A stretch of DNA of 5,202 nt, taken from CAMEON01 sp045602325 (GTDB taxonomy: Bacteria; Bacillota; Clostridia; Oscillospirales; CAG-272). Of this stretch, positions 1-5,178 are shown piece by piece (the stretch's first letter is position 1; each line of letters starts with the position of its first letter). Location of the stretch: contig JAZSBH010000079.1 of NCBI GenBank assembly GCA_045602325.1, forward strand, positions 1-5,202. The letters are read 5' to 3'. The notes under the pieces are model-generated. The model ran no database searches and had not been told where the DNA came from. It was given only the letters and a program-made list of their open reading frames with translations. A program made the translations under genes and the position numbers.

Positions 1-3
1 GTC

Positions 4-65
4 GCCAAGACCCGAGAACCCGCACGAACGGCGGAGCGCCGTCCGCGCGGGACTCGCCGCTTGGC
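4..65. repeat. Long nested imperfect hairpin
   Basis: Paired segments nest in correct order: GCCAAG (4-9) with CTTGGC (60-65), CGAG (13-16) with CTCG (53-56), CCCGC (19-23) with GCGGG (47-51), and ACGGCG (28-33) with CGCCGT (37-42) closing a GAG loop. The internal loops are short and similar in size on both sides. This suggests an extended GC-rich foldback, either a structured RNA segment or a repeat element. On the plus strand it is followed by a small CCGA/TCGG stem and TTTTTAATTT (82-91), so it could help terminate transcription coming from the left. It may extend beyond the window edge. Confidence 0.55.
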
Positions 66-136
66 TTCCGCCCGAAGTCGGTTTTTAATTTATCCGATAA
101 CGGAATACCGTGGGTTACCACCAAACGGGCGACCAA

Positions 137-167
137 CCGCACGGCCGTCACTCTGACGGCCGTGCGG
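137..167. repeat. Perfect 14-bp inverted repeat, 3-nt loop
   Basis: CCGCACGGCCGTCA (137-150), loop CTC, then its exact reverse complement (154-167). It is very GC-rich and would form a stable hairpin in RNA from either strand. Neither side is followed by a T-run, so it does not look like a standard intrinsic terminator. Confidence 0.85.
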
Positions 168-200
168 CTTCATGGTAAACTGCGACTGTATAGCGCATTG

Positions 201-225
201 GCCATTTCGCCATAAGCGAAATGGC
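201..225. repeat. Perfect 10-bp inverted repeat, 5-nt loop
   Basis: GCCATTTCGC (201-210), loop CATAA, then GCGAAATGGC (216-225). It is the third hairpin in the array and lies 33 nt beyond the previous one. No T-run follows on either strand. Confidence 0.8.
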
Positions 226-247
226 GCGCAGATCAGGGGGATGGATT

Positions 248-280
248 CCCAAGGAAGGTACCGTGGGTACCTTCCTTGGG
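248..280. repeat. Perfect 15-bp inverted repeat, 3-nt loop
   Basis: CCCAAGGAAGGTACC (248-262), loop GTG, then the exact complement (266-280). On the plus strand it is followed by a moderately T-rich stretch (283-305) that itself forms the left arm of the next hairpin. It carries the second copy of the 10-mer TACCGTGGGT. It looks like a repeat-family module; a termination role on the plus strand cannot be excluded. Confidence 0.85.
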
Positions 281-293
281 TGGCGTTCTTTTG

Positions 294-325
294 GTACTTT
301 TCTTTCGCCACGGAAAGAAAAGTAC
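294..325. repeat. Perfect 13-bp inverted repeat, 6-nt loop
   Basis: GTACTTTTCTTTC (294-306), loop GCCACG, then GAAAGAAAAGTAC (313-325). One arm is nearly all pyrimidine and the other nearly all purine, unlike the GC-rich hairpins beside it. Similar pyrimidine/purine foldbacks occur as interspersed repeats in several bacterial groups; that comparison is from memory and not checked. It is the first hairpin met by transcription leaving the gene at 384-923, but no T-run follows it in that direction. Confidence 0.8.
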
Positions 326-383
326 ATAAGCATAACTCACCGCCAATCTGCAATTTACAGAATCCATACTCAAAAAACTCGCC

Positions 384-923
384 TCAGGGCTCCTCGATCC
401 GCACGATCAGGTTGTCGCCTTTGTACGTGATGTATCCGATGCGTACGTTTTTCCCCTCCCAGCGAATCACTCCGCCTTCGTAGTAGGTTTTGTCGTAGCA
501 GTATGTGTAACCGATGGGATACTGAAACAGAACGCCTCCCACTTCAAAGGATTCTGCGGCATGCCCCTCACGCGGGCGAGGCTCGAGATTCTCCACAGGA
601 CCCTCGATCACCTCATAGTCCCCATTCCGATACGCAACCACGATAGCGTCGTACTCCTGTTTTCTGCTTATGTACGTCATACCCATCAAGCCGGCAATCG
701 CCGAGAAAGCCACCGCCCCGACCAGTATCAAAGCCCAATACCCCACGCGAAGCCGCTTCAAAGATCGATTCAGCAGCGCGGGACGGTGCATTTCCACCTG
801 AAAAATACGGATCAGTACCAAGAATCCGGCCATCAAAATGACGAAAATAAACAGAAAAGCAATCGTTCCATGATTGATCGGAAACGGAGGCGCATAATCG
901 GGTAATTCATATACGACTGTCAT
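384..923 (-). CDS. Unrecognised two-helix membrane protein (179 aa)
   Basis: I do not recognise this protein. Two hydrophobic segments, about residues 21-41 and 62-85, are joined by a short basic stretch (residues 47-60, with RPALLNRSLKRLR), predicting a membrane anchor. A soluble C-terminal domain of about 90 residues follows. It has the pattern EGPVENL (107-113), GHAAESF (120-126), VGGVLFQY (128-135) and a Gly-Gly at 150-151, ending in short beta-like strands. That layout is reminiscent of small beta-rich domains in bacterial hypothetical proteins, but I cannot name a family. The start is well supported: AAAGGAG lies 7 nt before the ATG. It lies 43 nt after argR, where recN is common in related genomes. 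Its codons end in A/T more often than those of the neighbouring genes, which hints at a different origin. The stop is followed by six T's at 372-377. Confidence 0.85.
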   Translation of the reverse strand: MTVVYELPDYAPPFPINHGTIAFLFIFVILMAGFLVLIRIFQVEMHRPALLNRSLKRLRVGYWALILVGAVAFSAIAGLMGMTYISRKQEYDAIVVAYRNGDYEVIEGPVENLEPRPREGHAAESFEVGGVLFQYPIGYTYCYDKTYYEGGVIRWEGKNVRIGYITYKGDNLIVRIEEP

Positions 924-966
924 ATCCGCACTCCTTTCGCAGAGTTACTATTGTCCCGTAAAACGC

Positions 967-1437
967 TCAAAGAGCACTCTTTGCTCGAGAGCGGATCATC
1001 TCCTGCATTTGCTCCGAAAGGGCGGCGGCGCTGGCATTATCACGGGCAGCAATGAAGATGGTATCATCGCCGGCCACACAACCCAGAAGGTCGGGATGGG
1101 CCAGGTGATCCACCTCCAGAGCAACAGCCTGCGCCATACCGGCATAGGTATGTAAAACGATCATGAACTGTGTCACCTCCACCCGGGTAATGGTCTCGGC
1201 CAGAGCGTGGCTGATGTGGAGCTGACGGGTATCCTTATCCTCTTTGGGGAGCACGTAGCGGTAGTTCCCCCGCCCCGTCATGACCTTGACCAGCTTCAGC
1301 TCCCGAATGTCGCGGGACACGGTGGCCTGAGTCACGGCGTAGCCGGCTTCCTTCAGGTAGGAGATCAGCTCGTCCTGGGTCTCCACCTCGTTTTGGGTGA
1401 TGATGTCTATGATCTTGTCCAAACGGTTCTTTTTCAT
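967..1437 (-). CDS. argR: Arginine repressor ArgR/AhrC
   Basis: Transcriptional regulator of arginine metabolism. In the family, hexamers bind L-arginine and then ARG-box operators, repressing biosynthesis and often activating catabolism. The 156-aa length is typical. The N-terminal winged helix (about 1-70) carries the recognition signature TVSRDI (39-44) followed by RELKLVKV. The C-terminal oligomerisation and arginine-binding domain shows HTYAGMAQAVALEVD (96-110) and GDDT (123-126), matching the conserved arginine pocket. An AAAGGAG lies 11 nt before the ATG, a slightly long spacing. It starts 25 nt after the nadK stop, so it is probably cotranscribed. I found no ARG-box-like palindrome next to it, so autoregulation is not evident here. 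A small palindrome, CAAAGAG/CTCTTTG (968-983), overlaps its last codons. Confidence 0.97.
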   Translation of the reverse strand: MKKNRLDKIIDIITQNEVETQDELISYLKEAGYAVTQATVSRDIRELKLVKVMTGRGNYRYVLPKEDKDTRQLHISHALAETITRVEVTQFMIVLHTYAGMAQAVALEVDHLAHPDLLGCVAGDDTIFIAARDNASAAALSEQMQEMIRSRAKSAL

Positions 1438-1462
1438 GGTAAGTAAATCTCCTTTATGGAAA

Positions 1463-2374
1463 TCAGTTGTGTTCGGCCATTTTCAGCCGCAGGCGATTAT
1501 AGAACCCGCAGGTCTTCAATCGCACCAGATGGGTCTCCAGAGGCGAGCGGGTGATGCGTACCACCTCGCCGCGATACAATTCACAGTTGTTTCGTCCGTC
1601 CACGGTCAGGTAGAGCATCTTTTCCCGCTGGCAGATATTGCGGATCTCCAGGATGGACTCGTCGGGGAAGATCATGGGTCTGGCGGCCAAGGAGTGAGGA
1701 CAGATAGGGGTCACGCAGAAGCACCTGACTCTGGGATCGGTCACGGGACCGCCCGCCGACATGGAGTAGGCCGTAGACCCCGTGGGGGTTGCCACGATCA
1801 GGCCGTCGGCGCGGTAGGTGGTCACAGGATTGCCGTTTTCGGACAGCTCAATATCCACGATACGGGACACCGAGCCGTTGGTAATGACGGCATCGTTGAG
1901 CCCATACATCTGCTGGCGCACCTCGCCCAGGGTATTCACCACCTCCACGTGAAGCATGGAACGGGTCTCTATGGTATAGGAAGCAGGAACATGCCCTTCA
2001 GCCGTCACGCGGTCAAAGAGGTGGGACAAAAGCTCCAGTTCTCCCATCTCCAGCTCGGCCATGTAGCCCACCCGTCCCAGGTTAATGCCCAGGATGGGAG
2101 TCTGGCGCATAGCCGACCGACGGGCGGCCTCCAGGATGGTGCCGTCCCCGCCTAGCACGATGAGCAGATCGGCATTGGCATACAGCTCGTCCATGGGCAG
2201 GAAGGTAAACTGCATCCGTCCCCGATTCATGCGGAGCACCTTGTCGCGGTTGAAGGAAGCCACCATCACCTCGCAAGGATAGGCAGACAGCCTCTGCGCC
2301 ACCTGCATGGCGGCGCCTGCCTTTTCGTATATGTTGAAATTCGTAATCAGCGCAATCTTTTTGATATCGGCCAT
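1463..2374 (-). CDS. nadK: NAD kinase (NAD+ phosphorylation to NADP+)
   Basis: Cytosolic ATP-dependent (in some members polyphosphate-dependent) NAD kinase that makes NADP+. The 303-aa product has all family landmarks: GGDGT (75-79) with the catalytic Asp, GINLGRVGY (96-104), GLNDAV (158-163), the nucleotide-binding stretch DGLIVATPTGSTAYSMSAGG (190-209), TPICPHSL (222-229) and VDG (258-260). The frame stays open 54 nt further upstream, but those 18 extra residues (Pro/Arg/Gly-rich) translate the upstream repeat. The chosen ATG begins MADIKKIALI, the expected first beta-strand, and has AGGTG 5 nt before it. A 135-nt gap with a dispersed repeat separates it from tlyA. Position between tlyA and argR is common in Clostridia. 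Confidence 0.97.
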   Translation of the reverse strand: MADIKKIALITNFNIYEKAGAAMQVAQRLSAYPCEVMVASFNRDKVLRMNRGRMQFTFLPMDELYANADLLIVLGGDGTILEAARRSAMRQTPILGINLGRVGYMAELEMGELELLSHLFDRVTAEGHVPASYTIETRSMLHVEVVNTLGEVRQQMYGLNDAVITNGSVSRIVDIELSENGNPVTTYRADGLIVATPTGSTAYSMSAGGPVTDPRVRCFCVTPICPHSLAARPMIFPDESILEIRNICQREKMLYLTVDGRNNCELYRGEVVRITRSPLETHLVRLKTCGFYNRLRLKMAEHN

Positions 2375-2394
2375 AGGTTCACCTGCTTTCCGTG

Positions 2395-2485
2395 GGGGAG
2401 CGGGGAGGCGGCCGGGGCGCTGCCCCAAACCCCGCTTAAACCCTTTTTGTAAAAAGGTTTAAGAATCCCAAAAACTTTTTAAAAA
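2395..2485. repeat. Dispersed repeat, copy A (tlyA-nadK gap)
   Basis: Fills most of the 135-nt gap between tlyA and nadK. Read on the plus strand it starts GGGGAGCGGGGAGG, has a GC hairpin (GGGGC, GCT, GCCCC at 2414-2426), then a long A/T-centred hairpin at 2435-2463 with arms CTTAAACC and GGTTTAAG plus an internal TTTTT/AAAAA, and ends with CCAAAAACTTTTT. Copy B near 5079-5153 has the same order of parts. Neither strand shows a stem followed directly by a T-run, so an ordinary terminator is unlikely. The nadK ribosome site lies just outside the element. Confidence 0.75.
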
Positions 2486-2509
2486 ATATATGTGTCAATC
2501 AATTATGCT

Positions 2510-3319
2510 TTATGTTCTCTTCATGAAGTACGCGAGGAACTCGCGGTTGCCGTCGCCACCCTCGATGGGGGAAGGGATGACGGACACCGCCTCAAAGCCG
2601 CAGGCAGCGGCAGAGGTCAGCACTCGCTCCACGGCGGTTTTGCGATCCCGCTCCTGCCTGACCACGCCCCTCTTATCCAGCGCGGACTTGGTCAGTTCAA
2701 ACTGGGGCTTGATGAGGGCGATCATCCAACCGCCGTCCCTGAGGATGTTCCCCAAGGCAGGATGGAGAAGGGTCTGGGAAATGAAGGAGACGTCCATGAC
2801 AATGCCGTCCACCTGCCCTCGAAGGACAGGCGCACCACGAAAGGCGGTGGTATGCACATCGGGATGGGCACTTTGCCACTCTGCCTCGACACGGCAGAGA
2901 TCGGCGGGAGTCAAATTGCGGGCGTTCATCCCCTCGGCGGAGCGCACCCGGAGATCCGAGGCGATGCGGGGGTGTAGCTGTCCGTGCCCTGCGTCCACGG
3001 CGTACACGCGAGCGGCGCCGTTTTGCAACAGGCAATCGGTAAATCCCCCCGTAGAGGCACCGATATCCGCCACAACACAGTCCCTGACGTCCACGGGAAA
3101 GGCATTCAGCGCGGCTTCCAGCTTTAGCCCGCCGCGACTGACGTAGCGGGTATCGGCGGTGGACGCCACCGTGACGGTATGCTCCCCCTCGGACAGATCC
3201 TCCGAGGGCTTTTGGATCGGACGGCCATCCACCGTCACCGCCCCGTCGGCAATCAGCTTTTGGGCAAGGGTACGGCTGGCGGCATAGCCGTTCTTTACGA
3301 GATACAGATCAATTCTCAT
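2510..3319 (-). CDS. tlyA: TlyA-family S4-domain rRNA 2'-O-methyltransferase
   Basis: Predicted SAM-dependent RNA 2'-O-methyltransferase; characterised TlyA proteins methylate ribosomal cytidines, and some members are called hemolysins for historical reasons. The 269-aa product has an N-terminal S4 RNA-binding domain (about 1-60, MRIDLYLVKNGYAASRTLAQ), the linker RYVSRGGLKLEAAL (58-71) and a Rossmann-type methyltransferase fold with the SAM motif ADIGASTGGF (84-93). The likely catalytic tetrad is K66, D176 (MDVSFIS), K204 (LIKPQFE) and E260 (GNREFL). Residues about 142-168 look like an extra segment, since many homologs go almost directly from LTPxDL to the DVSFIS strand. Its ATG overlaps the stop of the preceding gene as ATGA and no Shine-Dalgarno sequence is visible, suggesting translation by coupling. 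Confidence 0.95.
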   Translation of the reverse strand: MRIDLYLVKNGYAASRTLAQKLIADGAVTVDGRPIQKPSEDLSEGEHTVTVASTADTRYVSRGGLKLEAALNAFPVDVRDCVVADIGASTGGFTDCLLQNGAARVYAVDAGHGQLHPRIASDLRVRSAEGMNARNLTPADLCRVEAEWQSAHPDVHTTAFRGAPVLRGQVDGIVMDVSFISQTLLHPALGNILRDGGWMIALIKPQFELTKSALDKRGVVRQERDRKTAVERVLTSAAACGFEAVSVIPSPIEGGDGNREFLAYFMKRT

Positions 3320-3801
3320 ACGGGCAAATACACGCGATAGAGCGGGATGAGCGCCATGAGGAAGGGCAGTGCAATACCCAGGAGTGCCCCCATGACCACC
3401 TGCAGGGGAGTATGACCCACCAGCTCCTTCAGGTTCTGGTTGACCTCGCTTTGGTGTTCGGGGGAGAAAAGATCCTTCATGATGCGGTTGAGCACCTTGG
3501 CCTGCTTCCCCGTTTCGGCACGCACACCCGCAGCATCACCCATGACGATAATGGCAAAGAGGAAGGCAATGGCGAAGTACCCCGAGCCCACCCCGTAGGT
3601 AAGGGCACAGGACACCGCCAGAGCACAAACCGCCGCCGAATGGGAGGAGGGCATACCGCCGTTTCCAAAGAGGAGAGCGGTAATGCTGAACTCCCGCATC
3701 TTGAAGACGCCGGTGAAGACCTTAAGGATCTGGGCGGTAAACCAAGCCGTACCGGCGCAGACCAGGGGAAAATTATGGATAAGACTTGTCCAGAAATTCA
3801 T
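3316..3801 (-). CDS. Divergent PAP2 family (DUF212/YuiD-like) membrane protein
   Basis: A 161-aa integral membrane protein of the divergent PAP2/DUF212 family, a relative of phosphatidic acid phosphatases whose substrate is not established. Visible motifs are GGMPSSHSA (48-56), equivalent to the PAP2 SxxHS-type motif, DAAGVR (89-94) and ELVGHTPLQVVMGALLG (126-142) with the conserved His130. Hydrophobic segments lie near 13-30, 56-70, 72-90 and 134-155. An AGGA 6 nt before the ATG supports the start. It lies 55 nt after ispA, and that gap holds a tandem 7-nt repeat; it overlaps tlyA by 4 nt. DUF212 genes occur beside ispA and dxs in other Clostridia, which hints at a role on a prenyl or other lipid phosphate. 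That role is inference only. Confidence 0.93.
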   Translation of the reverse strand: MNFWTSLIHNFPLVCAGTAWFTAQILKVFTGVFKMREFSITALLFGNGGMPSSHSAAVCALAVSCALTYGVGSGYFAIAFLFAIIVMGDAAGVRAETGKQAKVLNRIMKDLFSPEHQSEVNQNLKELVGHTPLQVVMGALLGIALPFLMALIPLYRVYLPV

Positions 3802-3811
3802 TGGTTTTCCT

Positions 3812-3846
3812 TTTCACATTTCACATTTCATGTTTCACGTTTCACG
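3812..3846. repeat. Tandem 7-nt repeat, five units
   Basis: Five consecutive heptamers on the plus strand: TTTCACA, TTTCACA, TTTCATG, TTTCACG, TTTCACG. On the coding strand they read as RTGAAAN units and end just before the AAGGA ribosome site of the DUF212 gene. The unit is not a multiple of three, and the tract lies wholly in the 55-nt ispA-DUF212 gap. The variation is confined to the last two bases of the unit. Its function is unknown; a slipped-strand repeat influencing spacing or translation is possible. Confidence 0.85.
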
Positions 3847-3856
3847 TATTTGGGGA

Positions 3857-4762
3857 TCACACCTTCCGCACCGCCAGATAGCGAGCCAGGGCGATCAGGC
3901 GCTCCGCTCCCTCATAGGGGGAGATCAGCGCCACGGCTTCCTCGGTAAGCCTGTCGGCGTAGGCCTCGGCTTCGGGAATCGTCGAGAAGGAGAGGAAGGT
4001 ATTCTTGTTACGGTCTGCATCACCGCCCACGGATTTTCCCAATTCCTCGGGAGTGGAGGTGGCGTCCAAGATGTCGTCAATGACCTGGAAAGCCAAACCG
4101 ATGCGCTCGGCGTAGCCCTCTGCGACGGTCATCTCGGGGGATCCGACGGTACATCCCGCCGCCAGACAGCCCATCTGGGCGGCTACGCGGATGAGCGCCC
4201 CCGTCTTGCCCGCATGGAGGGCGAGCAGTTCCTCGTAGGTCAGGGCATTCTGCTCCCCGAACATATCCATGATCTGTCCCCGCACCATGCCCTCGCTTCC
4301 CGCCGCGCGGGAGAGGAGCAGAACGGCCTGTGTACGGGCTTCGGGAGACACCCCCTCGTTGGAGGCGGCCACACCGAAGGCATCCAGCGCCATTCCGTCC
4401 CCCGCCAGGAGGGCGTAAGCCTCGCCAAAAACCTTGTGGTTGGTGGGACGTCCCCGACGGAGATCATCGTCGTCCATGCAGGGCAGGTCGTCGTGGATGA
4501 GGGAGAAGGTATGGATCATCTCCACCGCCGCCGCAAAGGGCAGGGCATCCGCCGGATCGCCGCCGAAGAGACGGCAGAATTCCAGCGTCAAGGCAGGACG
4601 CACACGCTTGCCCCCAGCCATGAGAGAGTAGCGGCAGGCCTCGTCCAGCACCGTGTCGCATCGACCGCCGCCGCGATATAAAGTATCCAAATGAGACTCC
4701 ACCAGGGCGGCGTCCTCCTTCAGGACGGCTTTGGCCAAAGCCTCGTAGTTCATATTTTCCAT
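3857..4762 (-). CDS. ispA: Polyprenyl synthetase, farnesyl diphosphate synthase type
   Basis: Condenses isopentenyl diphosphate with dimethylallyl and geranyl diphosphate, giving precursors for undecaprenyl phosphate and quinones. The 301-aa all-alpha protein has GGKRVRP (50-56), the first Asp-rich motif DDLPCMDDDDLRRGRPT (91-107), GKTGAL (185-190), FQVIDDILD (225-233) as the second Asp-rich motif, and GKSVGGDADRNKNTF (242-256). The two-residue insertion in the first motif, and Phe86 five residues before it, fit bacterial type II enzymes with a C15 product. The frame is open further upstream, but that part merely reads xseB in another frame. The chosen ATG lies 4 nt after the xseB stop with GAGGA 8 nt before it. 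A second ATG at 4753 (MNYEAL) is a less likely alternative. Tight spacing implies cotranscription with xseB. Confidence 0.96.
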   Translation of the reverse strand: MENMNYEALAKAVLKEDAALVESHLDTLYRGGGRCDTVLDEACRYSLMAGGKRVRPALTLEFCRLFGGDPADALPFAAAVEMIHTFSLIHDDLPCMDDDDLRRGRPTNHKVFGEAYALLAGDGMALDAFGVAASNEGVSPEARTQAVLLLSRAAGSEGMVRGQIMDMFGEQNALTYEELLALHAGKTGALIRVAAQMGCLAAGCTVGSPEMTVAEGYAERIGLAFQVIDDILDATSTPEELGKSVGGDADRNKNTFLSFSTIPEAEAYADRLTEEAVALISPYEGAERLIALARYLAVRKV

Positions 4763-4766
4763 GGTA

Positions 4767-5024
4767 TCAGTCCTCGGTAGAAGTGAAGGGAGCGGGCTTG
4801 ATCTCCCCGTCGGGGGTTCTTTGCAGGATCTGCACCCGTTGCTCGGCCTCGTCCAGCTCGCGGGACAAGCGGCGCACAAGGGCGATCCCTTCCTCGTAGA
4901 GGGACAGGCTCTCGTCCAGTGATACCGCATCCCCCTCCATGGTCTTGACGATAACCTCCAGGCGGGCAATGGCCGCCTCAAAGGAGAGCTCGTCGGGGTT
5001 CTGTATCTTTTTAGGCTCACTCAT
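4767..5024 (-). CDS. xseB: Exodeoxyribonuclease VII small subunit
   Basis: Small subunit of exonuclease VII, which with XseA degrades single-stranded DNA to oligonucleotides in repair; several copies bind each XseA. The 85-aa length and the pattern SFEAAIARLEVIVKTMEG, then SLDESLSLYEEGIALVRR, then LDEAEQRVQIL (residues 14-67) are diagnostic of the two-helix family. It has the strongest ribosome site in the window, AAGGAGG, 9 nt before the ATG. xseA would normally lie directly upstream, but the 178 nt visible there hold only repeats and no coding end, so the subunit genes are separated by at least this distance or are unlinked. xseB may therefore be the first gene of this transcript, though I find no convincing promoter. 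Confidence 0.95.
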   Translation of the reverse strand: MSEPKKIQNPDELSFEAAIARLEVIVKTMEGDAVSLDESLSLYEEGIALVRRLSRELDEAEQRVQILQRTPDGEIKPAPFTSTED

Positions 5025-5078
5025 GGTGGGTGACCTCCTTGATTTCGAAATAGTTCTTGCTTCAAATTTGGGTTTATC

Positions 5079-5153
5079 GGGGAGCGGGAGAGCGGCCTCC
5101 GGCGGCCAAGAACCTTTTTGAAAAAAGGTTCTTGGATCTCCAAAAACTTTTAC
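5079..5153. repeat. Dispersed repeat, copy B (upstream of xseB)
   Basis: Same architecture and orientation as copy A: GGGGAGCGGGAGAG, a GC-rich foldback GGCC...GGCC (5094-5107), a perfect A/T-centred hairpin at 5106-5135 (CCAAGAACC, TTTTT, GA, AAAAA, GGTTCTTGG), then CCAAAAACTTTTAC. The hairpin arms differ from copy A (CCAAGAACC rather than CTTAAACC) but pairing is kept on both sides, so changes in the two arms compensate. That indicates the fold itself has been maintained or the arms converted together. Confidence 0.75.
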
Positions 5154-5178
5154 AAAGGGTTATATATCAATGTTTATT

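Larger units (their letters stand above)
1..383. other. Non-coding, hairpin-rich region downstream of the last gene
   Basis: I see no credible gene here. Short open frames exist on both strands, but they run through near-perfect inverted repeats and their translations are rich in Arg, Lys, Pro and Trp, as expected of translated repeats. The stretch holds five strong inverted repeats (listed separately), small 4-bp palindromes near 72-81, 93-104 and 110-121, and a T/A-rich patch at 82-91. The 10-mer TACCGTGGGT occurs twice, at 106-115 and 259-268, which suggests the region is a mosaic of related repeat modules. It lies downstream of all minus-strand genes, so it may include the end of the transcript, but no hairpin is followed by a good T-run in that direction. 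Confidence 0.7.

Noticed and set aside
372..390. Possible intrinsic terminator just after the membrane-protein stop (GCC CTGA GGC followed by six T's)
   Set aside because: The stem is only 3 bp with mismatches beyond it. The T-run is real but the hairpin is too weak to call.
90..483. Several small open frames on both strands in the left region
   Set aside because: They translate perfect inverted repeats, lack ribosome sites that I can see, and contradict one another.
924..1462. ARG box near argR
   Set aside because: I looked for a TGAAT...ATTCA-type palindrome in the gaps on both sides of argR and found none.
1397..2155. Plus-strand open frame (252 codons) opposite argR and nadK
   Set aside because: The translation is rich in His and Gly without family motifs, and lies opposite intact, motif-complete genes.
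2375..2428. Upstream extension of nadK by 18 residues
   Set aside because: The extra residues translate part of repeat copy A, and the internal ATG has a good ribosome site and the expected N-terminus.
2493..2498. Perfect TTGACA -35 hexamer on the minus strand between tlyA and nadK
   Set aside because: No acceptable -10 hexamer occurs 16-18 nt downstream; the DNA there is the A/T-rich end of the repeat.
2490..3146. Plus-strand open frames opposite tlyA
   Set aside because: Two different frames overlap the same stretch, neither shows a domain, and tlyA on the other strand is complete.
3683..4681. Long plus-strand open frame (332 codons) opposite ispA and the DUF212 gene
   Set aside because: It is antisense to two well-supported enzymes, crosses the heptamer repeat, and its translation has no recognisable domain. 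Long antisense frames are expected in GC-rich genes.
4763..5020. Upstream extension of ispA by 86 residues
   Set aside because: This is xseB read in another frame; the ATG at 4762 gives the normal family length.
5154..5178. AT-rich TTGATATATAAC stretch upstream of xseB as a promoter
   Set aside because: A TATAAC-like -10 can be drawn, but the hexamer 17 nt upstream (GAACTT) is not -35-like, and it lies between repeat copies over 130 nt from the gene.
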